This document shows positions 1 through 8,165 of a stretch of DNA of 36,466 nucleotides, piece by piece. The notes beneath the pieces are model-generated. The model was given only the letters and a program-made list of their open reading frames with translations, did no database searches and was not told the DNA's origin. The stretch covers positions 1 to 36,466 of the forward strand of contig NZ_JAKGAP010000063.1 of NCBI RefSeq assembly GCF_021532375.1. Reading direction: 5' to 3'. This stretch comes from Paenibacillus alkaliterrae (lineage in GTDB: Bacteria; Bacillota; Bacilli; Paenibacillales; Paenibacillaceae). The position numbers and the translations under genes are program-made. The first letter of the stretch is position 1; each line of letters opens with the position of its first letter.

Positions 1-1
1 C

Positions 2-1429
2 CGGGACCGGTTGAAGCTGCTGTTCGATTCGGAATGCGAGCTCGAGGATGCCCTTTTCGCCAACTGCGCCCAGGATGAACTGCCGGCCGACGGGGTAGTA
101 ACGGCCATAGGAAAAATAAATGGACAGACGGTTTGTGTGATTGCGAACGATTCGACAGTCAAAGCCGGTTCGTGGGGAGCGAGGACGGTTGAGAAAATGA
201 TTCGCATGCAGGAAACCGCAGATAAAATGCGGGTGCCGCTGCTCTATCTGGTCGATTCGGCGGGCGCGCGGATTACGGATCAGGTGGAGATGTACCCGGG
301 GCGGCGGGGCGCAGGGAAAATTTTTTACAATCAGGTGAAGCTATCGGGAAAAATCCCGCAGATTTGTATTTTATTCGGTCCGTCCGCGGCAGGAGGAGCC
401 TATATACCTGCATTTTGCGACATTGTAATTATGGTCGAGGGAAATGCATCCATGTATCTCGGATCCCCGCGGATCGTGGAAATCGTGACAGGCGAGAAGG
501 CAACCCTGGAGCAGCTGGGCGGCGCTAAAATGCACTGCTCCGTATCCGGCTGCGGCGATGTGCTCGCTTCCAGCGAAGAAGAAGCGATTGCTCTTGCCAG
601 AGACTATCTTGCTTATTTTCCCGCCAATGCATCGGAACAGCCTGCAGTCCGGGACGCCAAGCCCGCTGTCCGGTTCGAAAAATCGCTGGAGGACCTTATT
701 CCCGGGAACCAATACACGGCGTTTGATATGTACGACCTCATTGAACGGATTATCGACGAGGATTCTTTTTTTGAAATAAAAAAGCTGTTCGCCAAGGAGC
801 TCATTACCGGATTAGGACGATTCGCCGGGAGGCCGGTTGGCATCATCGCCAATCAGCCGCGGGTGAAGGGCGGGATTCTATTCCACGACTCCGCCGACAA
901 AGCGGCGAAATTCATTTGCTTATGCGACGCCTTTCACATTCCCCTGCTGTTTCTGGCAGATGTCCCCGGCTTTATGGTTGGCACAAGAGTGGAACAGGCG
1001 GGCATTATCCGGCATGGCGCGAAAATGATTGCCGCCGTATCCGAAGCCTCGGTGCCCAAAATATCCGTTATTGTCCGCAAAGCTTACGGAGCAGGCTTAT
1101 ATGCCATGGCGGGACCGGCGTTCGAGCCCGACTGCTGCCTGGCTTTGCCGACCGCCCAAATTGCCGTGATGGGGGCGGAAGCGGCGATAAACGCTGTGTA
1201 TGCGAACAAAATTGCCGGGCTGCCGGAACCGGAAAGAGCCGGTTTCATCGCCGGCAAGCGGGAAGAATACAATAAAGATATAGACATATACAGCCTCGCC
1301 TCCGAGATGGTCATCGACGGGATCATCCCCGCGGGCTCCTTGCGCAGCGAGTTAATCGCCCGGTTTGAAGCCTACTCCTCGAGGAGCGGTGCTGCTGCAG
1401 AGCGGAAGCATCCCGTTTATCCGGTCTAA
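2..1429 (+). CDS. Acyl-CoA carboxylase carboxyltransferase (beta) subunit, 5' end cut by window
   Basis: This is the biotin-dependent acyl-CoA carboxylase carboxyltransferase subunit of the propionyl-/methylcrotonyl-CoA carboxylase beta family. It moves the carboxyl group from carboxybiotin to an acyl-CoA in the cytoplasm. The frame is open to the left edge, where residues Arg-Asp-Arg precede the LKLLFDS segment. The TTG at 11 is therefore unlikely to be the true start, and some N-terminal residues lie outside the window. Family landmarks are the first crotonase-like half (VDSAGARI, GPSAAGGAY, MYLGSP), the MHCSVSGCGD segment, and the second half (LADVPGFMVG, KAYGAGLYAM). The length fits a roughly 510-residue family missing its N-terminus. 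An enoyl-CoA hydratase follows after 62 nt, as in leucine or other branched-chain acyl-CoA degradation operons. The exact substrate cannot be read from sequence. Confidence 0.9.
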   Translation, partial: RDRLKLLFDSECELEDALFANCAQDELPADGVVTAIGKINGQTVCVIANDSTVKAGSWGARTVEKMIRMQETADKMRVPLLYLVDSAGARITDQVEMYPGRRGAGKIFYNQVKLSGKIPQICILFGPSAAGGAYIPAFCDIVIMVEGNASMYLGSPRIVEIVTGEKATLEQLGGAKMHCSVSGCGDVLASSEEEAIALARDYLAYFPANASEQPAVRDAKPAVRFEKSLEDLIPGNQYTAFDMYDLIERIIDEDSFFEIKKLFAKELITGLGRFAGRPVGIIANQPRVKGGILFHDSADKAAKFICLCDAFHIPLLFLADVPGFMVGTRVEQAGIIRHGAKMIAAVSEASVPKISVIVRKAYGAGLYAMAGPAFEPDCCLALPTAQIAVMGAEAAINAVYANKIAGLPEPERAGFIAGKREEYNKDIDIYSLASEMVIDGIIPAGSLRSELIARFEAYSSRSGAAAERKHPVYPV

Positions 1430-1491
1430 TCCGGGAGGCTCCCAGGCTCGTTATGGAAATACGCTGCGGCGTTCGCGCGGAGGTGGTAAGC

Positions 1492-2274
1492 ATGAACAGG
1501 CCGGTGCTCTGGGAGCGGCATGGACATATGGGGTATATCCGGCTCAACCGCCCGGAGCAATTGAATGCCCTGAACTACGACATGCTCGCAGCTCTTGGCG
1601 AAATCGTGGATGCGATCGGTCAAAGTCCGCGCGATATTCGCACGGTGATCATAGAAGGCGTAGGCCGGGCCTTCTGCGCGGGAGCGGATTTAAAGGAGCG
1701 CAGTACGCTGAACGAACAGCAGATCCGGCGAAACCTCAACAAGACCAGAGAGGTGTTCTCCGCGCTTGAACGGCTGCCGCAGCCTACGATAGCGGCAATA
1801 AACGGCTATGCATTCGGAGGAGGGATAGAGCTTGCGTTATGTTGCGACTTCCGTTATTCGATCCGTGAGGCTCAGATGGGGCTTACGGAGGTCAGTCTTG
1901 GTATCATCCCTGGCGCGGGAGGCACGCAGCGTTTACCGCGTATCCTTGGTACGTCCAAAGCGAAAGAGCTTATACTGACCGCCCGGAAAATTTCGGCGGA
2001 ACAAGCGTATAAGCTGGGGCTGTTGAACGGCGTTGCAGGGGACCGTGAGCAGCTTGAGAAGATGTGCGGGCGGATAGCGGCTGAAATAGCCGCCAATGCT
2101 CCGTTGGCTGTCTATCAAGCGAAGGCCGCGATTGACCGGGGCAGGAATACCGATCTGCAAACGGGATTGGATATAGAATTCGAAGCCTATGAAGCGACCC
2201 TGCCGACCAAAGACCGGTTGGAGGCGCTGGAAGCGTTCCGCGAGAAGCGGGCTCCTCATTTTACAGGGGAATAG
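1492..2274 (+). CDS. Enoyl-CoA hydratase/isomerase family protein
   Basis: This is a crotonase-superfamily protein of 260 residues, the usual size for a soluble enoyl-CoA hydratase. It hydrates 2-enoyl-CoA thioesters; next to a carboxylase beta subunit, a methylglutaconyl-CoA hydratase role is plausible but inferred. Visible features are the oxyanion-hole segments FCAGADLKE and FGGGIELALCCD and the catalytic-region stretch GLTEVSLGIIPGAGGTQRL. ATG 1492 is preferred over the in-frame ATG at 1453, because GGAGGTGG at 1479-1486 sits five bases before it while the earlier ATG has no ribosome binding site. It is the last gene before the terminator at 2308. Confidence 0.9.
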   Translation: MNRPVLWERHGHMGYIRLNRPEQLNALNYDMLAALGEIVDAIGQSPRDIRTVIIEGVGRAFCAGADLKERSTLNEQQIRRNLNKTREVFSALERLPQPTIAAINGYAFGGGIELALCCDFRYSIREAQMGLTEVSLGIIPGAGGTQRLPRILGTSKAKELILTARKISAEQAYKLGLLNGVAGDREQLEKMCGRIAAEIAANAPLAVYQAKAAIDRGRNTDLQTGLDIEFEAYEATLPTKDRLEALEAFREKRAPHFTGE

Positions 2275-2307
2275 CAGGCAGCGGACTGAACGATACGATT
2301 TCTTATC

Positions 2308-2338
2308 AAGCTTCACTCGTAGGAGTGGGGCTTTTTTT
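2308..2338 (+). terminator. Rho-independent terminator of the acyl-CoA operon
   Basis: An 11-bp stem (2308-2318 with 2323-2333, including two T-G pairs) closes a GTAG loop and runs into seven T's. It ends the carboxylase-hydratase operon. Confidence 0.85.
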
Positions 2339-2406
2339 CTATTGTCACACGGAATCATTTGTGTTATTGTTAATCTGGTAATGAATATATTAATCACACA
2401 GTGTCG

Positions 2407-2420
2407 TGAAAGCGCTTCAA
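2407..2420 (+). promoter_or_regulatory. cre-like site (CcpA operator candidate)
   Basis: TGAAAGCGCTTCAA resembles the Bacillus catabolite-responsive element (TGWAANCGNTNWCA), with the central GCGC intact but the right half one base short. It lies 25 bases before the start of the GH43 gene, where CcpA would block a glycosidase promoter when preferred sugars are present. No clean -35/-10 pair was found upstream (TTGTTA at 2367 with TATTAA at 2388 is only a weak candidate). Confidence 0.4.
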
Positions 2421-2444
2421 ACCATGTGAAGGGAGAATAGTAAC

Positions 2445-4820
2445 ATGAATATTACTATCATTCAAAAATTAATCGCGGCAACCTTATTGGCTGCATTAAT
2501 CCTGCCATTACCGGCTATTGCAAAGGTAAAAAACGCACCAGTTGGACAGCAGGATACGATGCCTGTATTTAGAGATGCTTCGGTACATGACCCATCCGTC
2601 ATTAAAGTGGATGACACCTACTATGTATTCGGCTCCCATTTGGCGGCAGCCAAAACAAAGGATTTCATGAAATGGGATCTTGTCGCTTCCGGTGCAAACG
2701 TCAACAATCCTCTATTCGAAAATGTCGTTGAAGAATTAAAAGAAACGTTCGCATGGGCACAATCCGATACGTTATGGGCAGCCGATGTCATCCAGCTGAA
2801 AGATGGCAGATTTTATATGTACTACAATGCCTGTAAAGGCGATTCCCCAAGATCTGCGCTCGGCGTAGCCGTTGCCGATCACATCGAGGGGCCTTATAAA
2901 GATTTGGGTATTCTTCTGAAGTCCGGCATGTGGGGGCAGCCTAGTGAAGACGGAACCATTTATGATGCAAGAGAGCATCCCAATGCGGTAGATCCGGATG
3001 TCTTCTTTGACAAGAACGGAAAGCTGTGGATGATGTACGGCTCCTATTCCGGCGGCATTTTCATATTGGAAATGGATGCTGCAACAGGAAAGCCTCTGCC
3101 GGGTCAAGGCTATGGAAAAAAACTCACCGGAGGCAATCACAGCCGAATTGAAGGGGCCTATGTCCTTTACAGCCCGGAAACAGCCTACTACTATATGTAT
3201 CTTTCCTTCGGGGGGCTTGATGCCGTTGGCGGTTATAACATTCGAGTCGCGCGCTCCGAAAACCCGGACGGACCGTATTACGATGCGGAAGGCAACGAAA
3301 TGATTGACGTAAAAGCCGACCCTGCTCTTCCTATATTTGATGACCGGTCCATCGAGCCTTTTGGCGTGAAATTAATGGGCAGCTTCCTGTTCGACCGCAA
3401 GATTGGTGATCCAGGGACAGGAATCGGTATCGGCTATGTATCTCCAGGCCATAATTCAGCTTACTATGACCCGGAAACAGGCAAGCAATTTCTAATCTTC
3501 CATACGCGTTTCCCGCAGCGCGGCGAGGAGCATGAAATTCGGGTTCACCAAATGTTCATGAACAGTGAGGGTTGGCCGGTGGTTGCGCCATACCGCTATG
3601 CGGGCGAGACGATCGATAAAGTGTACCGGGAGGATGTCGTTGGCGATTACCAATTCGTTAATCATGCTAAAGATATCTCAGCGGCAATCAAAAAATCTCA
3701 ATTTATCACATTAAATAAAAACAGTAAGATCTCCGGCGATGTAAGCGGCACTTGGAAAAGAACCGCACATAACAAGGCCGAGCTTACGGTGGATGGTGTC
3801 GTATACGACGGCGTATTCTTGCGCCAGTGGGATCCAACGTCAGCAAGCTATGTGATGACCTTTACGGCTTTATCGAAGCAAGGAGTCGCAATCTGGGGCA
3901 GCAAGATGGCCGATAAATCGGATGTGGAGATCGTTATGGATGTCCAAAATGATTTGAGCCTCGGTGATACAAGCAGCGTCACGAACAATTTGGCACTTCC
4001 TGCTGAAGGTACCAGGGAGACTGCGATCACATGGAGTTCCTCGAATGCTGACGTTATATCGGAAGCCGGAGTCGTGAACCGTCCGGAGCCGGGTACCGGA
4101 AATGCAACGGTTACATTGACCGCGGCCATAACGAAGGGTGACGCGGCAGCCGTGAAAAACTTTACGGTAGTTGTGAAGGAACAAACGATAAATGGCGTTG
4201 TTGCTCACTATGCCTTTGAAAATAACCTGTCGGATAGCCTGGGCAAAGCAGGGGCAGGTATCGTTACAGGCGACAGGATCGATAAGACAGGAGGCGTTAT
4301 TACTTACGCCGGCGGCGTTAATAATGGTCAAGCAGCGGCGTTCGATGGAGCCTCCGGAATCCGCCTGCCAAACGGACTTATTTCCAGCAACGTGTACTCG
4401 GTTTCCCTGTGGCTCAATCCGGAGCAGCTTACCGATTTCACAACAACCTTCTTCGGCGCAAGAGACGGTAATAATTGGGTGAGCCTTCTGCCGAGAGGAC
4501 ACGGATGGGTCAATAATGACACGATGATTTGGTCGGGTACGGCCTGGTACGATGCCGGAGCCGGCATGAAAGTGAAAGCGGGCGTATGGTCGCATCTGGC
4601 TTTCACGGTGAATAACGGCAGCATCGTTGTATATGTCGACGGCGTTCAGAAGTTTTCCGGGACAGGCTTCCCGAATGTATTCACGACGACCGACGGCAGC
4701 TTCAGCTTAGGAGTAAACTGGTGGGATACGCCATATAAAGGTTTGATCGATGAATTGCGTATTTACGAAGTCGCCCTCCCAGCAGAGGAGATCGCCAATC
4801 TGGCGAAGAAAACGCCATAA
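2445..4820 (+). CDS. Secreted GH43 arabinan-degrading glycosidase with Ig-like and LamG modules
   Basis: This is a predicted extracellular arabinan endo-1,5-alpha-L-arabinosidase or related arabinosidase of 791 residues. Residues 1-26 form a signal peptide (basic start, hydrophobic core, AIA cleavage site). The GH43 five-bladed propeller fills about residues 38-400, with the three expected acids visible: Asp49 in HDPSVIKVD (base), Asp183/185 in VDPDVFFD (pKa modulator) and Glu236 in SRIEGAYV (acid). A GH43 C-terminal beta-domain-like segment follows (about 400-490). Next come an atrophied bacterial Ig-like module (about 493-580, WSSSNADVISEAGVV) and a LamG/concanavalin-like module (about 583-790, VAHYAFENNLSDSLGK), which probably binds polysaccharide. 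The start is set by AAGGGAG at 2429-2435. The gene stands alone between two terminators, behind a cre-like site. The fine substrate is uncertain. Confidence 0.88.
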   Translation: MNITIIQKLIAATLLAALILPLPAIAKVKNAPVGQQDTMPVFRDASVHDPSVIKVDDTYYVFGSHLAAAKTKDFMKWDLVASGANVNNPLFENVVEELKETFAWAQSDTLWAADVIQLKDGRFYMYYNACKGDSPRSALGVAVADHIEGPYKDLGILLKSGMWGQPSEDGTIYDAREHPNAVDPDVFFDKNGKLWMMYGSYSGGIFILEMDAATGKPLPGQGYGKKLTGGNHSRIEGAYVLYSPETAYYYMYLSFGGLDAVGGYNIRVARSENPDGPYYDAEGNEMIDVKADPALPIFDDRSIEPFGVKLMGSFLFDRKIGDPGTGIGIGYVSPGHNSAYYDPETGKQFLIFHTRFPQRGEEHEIRVHQMFMNSEGWPVVAPYRYAGETIDKVYREDVVGDYQFVNHAKDISAAIKKSQFITLNKNSKISGDVSGTWKRTAHNKAELTVDGVVYDGVFLRQWDPTSASYVMTFTALSKQGVAIWGSKMADKSDVEIVMDVQNDLSLGDTSSVTNNLALPAEGTRETAITWSSSNADVISEAGVVNRPEPGTGNATVTLTAAITKGDAAAVKNFTVVVKEQTINGVVAHYAFENNLSDSLGKAGAGIVTGDRIDKTGGVITYAGGVNNGQAAAFDGASGIRLPNGLISSNVYSVSLWLNPEQLTDFTTTFFGARDGNNWVSLLPRGHGWVNNDTMIWSGTAWYDAGAGMKVKAGVWSHLAFTVNNGSIVVYVDGVQKFSGTGFPNVFTTTDGSFSLGVNWWDTPYKGLIDELRIYEVALPAEEIANLAKKTP

Positions 4821-4831
4821 CCGAACACCGA

Positions 4832-4868
4832 AAGCTGACGCCGGTATTTCACCGGCGTCAGCTTATTT
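4832..4868 (+). terminator. Terminator after the GH43 gene
   Basis: A perfect 14-bp stem (4832-4845 with 4851-4864) with a five-base loop is followed by a short T-rich tail. The hairpin overlaps the stop codon of the panE remnant on the other strand. Confidence 0.85.
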
Positions 4869-5161
4869 CATGGTCGTTGTTGATTGCCAGCAAAGCCTTA
4901 TAAAGGGATTCGATCTCCATCTTTTTACCTTGTTCCCTGTGCTGCAGCATCGAAGTTTTATGATTTCTAGCCGATTCGGCTATCGTAAAAAATTTATCGA
5001 TTAGATCTTGTTTGATAGGAATTCCCAATGCCATACCGATCTTCGCTGCTTCCCCAACGTCTGTTCAGCGGTCGCTCTCAGATGCTCATTATCTAAAATT
5101 TCACCGACGGTTACGCTATATATAGCCCGACGGCACCCGCTCCAATAACACCGATGATCAT
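4858..5161 (-). pseudogene. panE: Ketopantoate reductase (panE/apbA) remnant
   Basis: On the minus strand an intact start region (GGAGAGGAGAAGG ribosome binding site, ATG at 5161) encodes MIIGVIGAGAVGLYIA, the Rossmann glycine motif of 2-dehydropantoate 2-reductase, and then hits TAA. The rest of the NADPH domain is missing. Downstream, in two frames, lies a recognisable ApbA C-terminal domain: VGEILDNEHLRATAEQTLG, then after a frameshift AKIGMALGIPIKQDL and the substrate-site segment SARNHKTSMLQHREQGKKME. The reading frame ends at TGA 4858-4860. About 100 codons survive of a family of about 300, so the gene lost roughly two thirds internally and is certainly non-functional. A working copy elsewhere in the genome is expected because pantothenate synthesis needs one. 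Confidence 0.8.
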
Positions 5162-5307
5162 CTTCCTTCTCCTCTCCGAAGAGGTATAATCGTATATATG
5201 ACAAGATATGCTTCCCTTTTCGTACATGATTTCATTAAAAAGTAATATTTATATATAAACCCATCGAACGTTCGTTTAGCTTATGAAGGCTGAAAGGAGA
5301 GACGTCT

Positions 5308-6240
5308 ATGAAAGCGGATGCCGTTTTTGAGGGTGGGGGGGTAAGAGGGATTGCCTTTATTGGCGCCATACAGGAGATGGAGGCAAAGGGGTACGAATGG
5401 GAACGGTTAGCCGGGACATCCGCAGGGGCGGTTGTGGCAGCGCTTCTTGCCTGCGGATATAGTTCCCGGGAATTAGTGCATATCATGAAAACGCTGGATT
5501 ACTCACGTCTGCTAGGCAGGACATGGGTGCATTATTTGCCCATTGTAGGCAAAGCGCTTCCGCTTCTTTTTAAATCAGGCATCTATTTAAACACACCTTT
5601 GGAAGATAAATTAACTTACTGGCTAAAACGAAAAGGCGTATCCACCTTCGGCGATTTGCCGGAAGGAAAGCTGAAAATCATTGCTTCCGACATCAGCAGC
5701 GGCAAGATGTTAATTCTGCCGGACGACTTGCCGCGCTATCATATATCCCGATCCCAATTCCCGGTCGCCGCCGCCGTTCGGATGAGCACGACGATTCCTT
5801 ATTTCTTTCAACCGTACCGATTGAAAACGAAGCTAAGAAGAAAGCCGTATTATATTTTGGATGGCGGGCTTCTCAGCAATTATCCCATCTGGATTTTTGA
5901 TGTAGAGGGGATGCCGCGCTGGCCGACCTTTGGCTTCCGCTTATTAGGAGAACATGCGGGGACCCCCTTTCATGACATTTCCGGTCCCTTCTCCATGTTC
6001 CGAGCCATGTTCCAGACCATGCTGAAAGCTCATGACCAGCGGCATGTGGATAAGCACTCCAGGAGAAGGACCGTATTTATCCCGACGGGCAAAGTGTCGA
6101 CCACCCAGTTTGATCTGGGTCCGGAAGAGCGGGATTTTCTATACCAGTCGGGGCAGGAGACAGCCCGGAAGTTTCTGTCGGGCTGGGATTACGGGAAGTA
6201 TGTGGAGGAGTTTCGGGTTTCCGGCGAGTGGAAGCTCTGA
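5308..6240 (+). CDS. Patatin-like phospholipase
   Basis: This is a patatin-family acyl hydrolase of 310 residues that uses a Ser-Asp dyad on lipid acyl esters. Motifs in order are the oxyanion hole GGGVRG (10-15), the nucleophile elbow GTSAG (Ser38), a mid-domain segment MSTTIPYFFQPY, and DGG with the catalytic Asp185. There is no signal peptide, so it is predicted to be cytoplasmic or membrane-associated from inside. The C-terminal region (about 230-310) is variable and rich in basic residues. The start is supported by AAGGAGA at 5294-5300, seven bases before ATG. It is monocistronic; the neighbours are remnants. Confidence 0.9.
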   Translation: MKADAVFEGGGVRGIAFIGAIQEMEAKGYEWERLAGTSAGAVVAALLACGYSSRELVHIMKTLDYSRLLGRTWVHYLPIVGKALPLLFKSGIYLNTPLEDKLTYWLKRKGVSTFGDLPEGKLKIIASDISSGKMLILPDDLPRYHISRSQFPVAAAVRMSTTIPYFFQPYRLKTKLRRKPYYILDGGLLSNYPIWIFDVEGMPRWPTFGFRLLGEHAGTPFHDISGPFSMFRAMFQTMLKAHDQRHVDKHSRRRTVFIPTGKVSTTQFDLGPEERDFLYQSGQETARKFLSGWDYGKYVEEFRVSGEWKL

Positions 6241-6265
6241 TTAACGGGTCAGGAATAAAAGCTAG

Positions 6266-6577
6266 GTTGAGTTAGAGCCCGGCAATAGTCCCGGTACTCA
6301 TACAGACAGTGCAGAAGAAATTATTCTCATTCTGGAAGGACATGCGGAAGTGACTCTCGATCACGAGAAGGACCATATAAGAAAAGGTGAACTGGCGCTT
6401 ATTCCTGCCATGGTTCCCCACAATGTCCGAAACATAGGTTCCGAAACGTTAAAGGTCATTGGTTTCTTTTCAAGTCCAAACGTGGAATCTACCTTTGCCG
6501 AGCCGCTTATGCCGATTAACCAGAGAGCTAGCTCAACTTATAACCAGCATTTGGAATCGATTTTACATTTAAATTAA
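6266..6577 (+). pseudogene. Truncated cupin-domain protein
   Basis: The frame from 6266 to the stop at 6577 reads as the core and tail of a small cupin barrel: VELEPGNSPGTHTDSAEE, IILILEGHAEVTL, KGELALIPAMVPHNVRNIG, then VIGFFSSPNVE. A TAG lies directly upstream (6263-6265), and no start codon precedes the first conserved strand, so about 25-30 N-terminal residues are missing. The GTG at 6350 would discard half the barrel and has no convincing ribosome binding site. The usual metal ligand cluster is degraded: one His in GTHTD and one in PHNV remain. I read this as a headless gene remnant. Confidence 0.6.
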
Positions 6578-6610
6578 GGAGATGATAACTGTAAATAAGG
6601 AGGTCTATAT

Positions 6611-6742
6611 ATGAACATAATGGATGGAATGGATGCGGCAAGATTTAAATCAGGCAATCCTGATGACAAGTCAAAGGAAAAGGAAGCAAAGAAAGATGAA
6701 AAGAAAATGCCGATGGTATTAAGGAATCTAAATAATAAATAA
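6611..6742 (+). CDS. Small highly charged protein, 43 residues
   Basis: This is a short ORF with an excellent ribosome binding site (AAGGAGGT at 6597-6604, six bases before ATG). The product starts MNIMDGMDAARF, has a Lys/Glu/Asp-rich middle that looks helical, and ends VLRNLNNK. It has no signal peptide, Cys or membrane segment. It ends before a bidirectional terminator shared with the convergent small ORF at 6866-6955. I do not recognise the family. The strong initiation signal and clean termination make it likely to be a real small gene; a small spore or stress protein is possible but unproven. Confidence 0.55.
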   Translation: MNIMDGMDAARFKSGNPDDKSKEKEAKKDEKKMPMVLRNLNNK

Positions 6743-6812
6743 GATTAAACGAAATGGATTTCAAATGAACCTATCATTCGGATTCAGGAGATGGCTCTGT
6801 TTTTAGTTAAAA

Positions 6813-6847
6813 ACCGGCATTTGGATGAATGCCGGTCTTATTTTTTC
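6813..6847. terminator. Bidirectional terminator between two convergent small ORFs
   Basis: A 9-bp perfect stem (6813-6821 with 6828-6836) has a T-rich tail on the plus side (6837-6847). On the minus strand the stem is followed by five T's (plus-strand A's at 6809-6813). It can end transcription from both sides. Confidence 0.75.
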
Positions 6848-6865
6848 TAACGTCCTCTTGTGTTC

Positions 6866-6955
6866 TTATTTTTTGGATTTTTTCGAACCGGCTACTTCAG
6901 AGTCCTTGTTATTTCCAGGACTATGCTTTTTGTTGGGATTTTTTTCTCGGGACAT
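6866..6955 (-). CDS. Small basic protein, 29 residues (SASP-like tail)
   Basis: A minus-strand ORF starts at ATG 6955 with AAGGAGG eight bases upstream (plus-strand 6964-6970). The product, MSREKNPNKKHSPGN followed by an Asp/Ser/Glu stretch and GSKKSKK, is very hydrophilic and strongly basic. The GSKK-basic ending recalls SspP-type small acid-soluble spore proteins, but the match is too short to assert. It shares the terminator at 6813-6847 with the convergent 43-residue ORF. Confidence 0.45.
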   Translation of the reverse strand: MSREKNPNKKHSPGNNKDSEVAGSKKSKK

Positions 6956-7021
6956 CTTCTCATCCTCCTTTTTCAATTCAATTTCCATTGTGCCCCTTAC
7001 TTATTTTGAATATGTAACCCT

Positions 7022-7390
7022 TCCATCATTATAAAAAGTTAAAGTATGCCGTTCATTGTATGAACCAAAACAGGCCCATTACAATGACGGCAGCTGAAGC
7101 GGCAGGGTCAGGCCAATGTGGACGGCTTCGCTCTCCGAGCGAATGTCCATATAGCCGTAGCTGTTAGCTAATGTAAGCGGGGTATTGGGAGTGCTATAAG
7201 GTTTGGCGAAGAATGCGGATGTTAGATAAGTGGGGATGTTTCTAAATACATCCCCCCTGAAAAAATGGAAATAACGCGAATTATTATGATGTGAAAAAGC
7301 GTAGGAGTTACTGTCCAAATCCATCATAGCGCGGCAAACAGTAGTTACGATAATAATAAATCTAAAATTACGGACATTAGGAGTGCAGCT
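7022..7390. other. Gap with a possible decayed minus-strand gene tail
   Basis: No intact gene is visible in this 369-base stretch. On the minus strand, about 7079-7205 reads as a plausible protein C-terminus (NSYGYMDIRSESEAVHIG then LTLPLQLPSL and a stop), with composition unlike random sequence. Upstream of it the frame is junk, with no start or ribosome binding site. I cannot name the family. The right end carries the 5' region of the ORF at 7391. Confidence 0.3.
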
Positions 7391-7618
7391 ATGCAAAGCG
7401 ATATAGAATTAGCCATGGAAAAAATTGAGCAGCTTAATTTCCGCAATCAAAGAGCGATGATGGAATTGATAAAAAGAAGCTTGAAAATGAATGATGACGA
7501 GTTTAATAAAGAATTGCTTTTAGCTTATGCTCATCAAAACCCCGTACATATTTTAGAAGTGGCAGTGGCTCTGCAATATGAAGAAATACTTAAGTCACTG
7601 CCAGAAAAATTTGCATAG
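7391..7618 (+). CDS. Hypothetical 75-residue helical protein
   Basis: This is a short acidic, all-helical-looking protein without signal peptide or Cys. TAGGAGTG at 7378-7385 precedes the ATG, and a strong terminator follows 10 bases after the stop. The sequence has amphipathic stretches such as MEKIEQLNFRNQRAMMELI. The family was not recognised. It is probably a real single-gene unit, because both the initiation and termination signals fit. Confidence 0.55.
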   Translation: MQSDIELAMEKIEQLNFRNQRAMMELIKRSLKMNDDEFNKELLLAYAHQNPVHILEVAVALQYEEILKSLPEKFA

Positions 7619-7628
7619 TGAATAAACC

Positions 7629-7675
7629 AAAATCAAAAGGAGAAACCCCAAGGGACTTCTCCTTTTGATTTTATT
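7629..7675 (+). terminator. Terminator after the 75-residue ORF
   Basis: A 16-bp perfect stem (7629-7644 with 7657-7672) is A-rich on the left and T-rich on the right, so it also works in reverse. It forms the T-tract through its own right arm. Confidence 0.8.
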
Positions 7676-7695
7676 ATTCAATTAAGCCGAAAAAA

Positions 7696-8022
7696 GTGAT
7701 TTTTATGAAGCCTGGCACAGCCTCGTATTGTCTTTTAACCTCATATGCCATCGCCCTTTATGTTTGTCGGTATGGCCGATGCGCTATCGCTTATAATACA
7801 AGGAAGAACATCTTTATACTAAAAGGGGATAGAAAATGCCTTCGATTTACCGTAAAACCTTTCGATCAAGAAATGCAAACCACATTAAGTGAATTAAAAT
7901 CCGGTTATCATGCGCCAGAATTGAGTAAGAAGGAAATCTCGGATCTACCTGAAGAAAAGGACTTCTATATCGATATTAAAAACAAAACAGATTTCGTGTA
8001 TGTATGTGTATACGATCGATAA
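7696..8022 (+). CDS. Hypothetical protein, probably with incomplete 5' end
   Basis: The open frame spans 108 codons, but only the last 60 or so (from about 7840) look like protein: RFTVKPFDQEMQTTLSELK, then KDFYIDIKNKTDFVYVCVYDR. The first 45 codons have odd composition and no supported start. A -10-like TATAAT sits at 7792-7797 inside the frame, and an out-of-frame ATG with a good upstream AAAGGGG lies at about 7836. A frameshift or a lost N-terminus would explain this. The family was not recognised. Confidence 0.3.
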   Translation: MIFMKPGTASYCLLTSYAIALYVCRYGRCAIAYNTRKNIFILKGDRKCLRFTVKPFDQEMQTTLSELKSGYHAPELSKKEISDLPEEKDFYIDIKNKTDFVYVCVYDR

Positions 8023-8117
8023 ATCACGGAATTTTTGGTTTAAGCAGAATTTTGAGGTGTTGGGTAATACGATATGGATGACCTATAATTAAATCAGCAA
8101 ATATATGCATTAAAATA

Positions 8118-8156
8118 GGCAGGAGAGCGTCGCAATTGGTTGCGAAGCTCTCTGCC
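8118..8156 (-). terminator. Terminator hairpin of the dipeptidase gene
   Basis: A GGCAGGAGAGC / GCTCTCTGCC stem with one bulge encloses an inner TTGCGA pairing. On the minus strand it is followed by a T-rich stretch and lies ten bases past the dipeptidase stop. It may also act on the plus strand, where TTTATTT follows. Confidence 0.6.
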
Positions 8157-8165
8157 TTTATTTGC

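Noticed and set aside
3870..4595. 241-codon minus-strand open frame inside the GH43 gene
   Set aside because: It lies opposite a well-supported coding sequence, has no motif or ribosome binding site and has a Cys/Arg-rich shadow composition.
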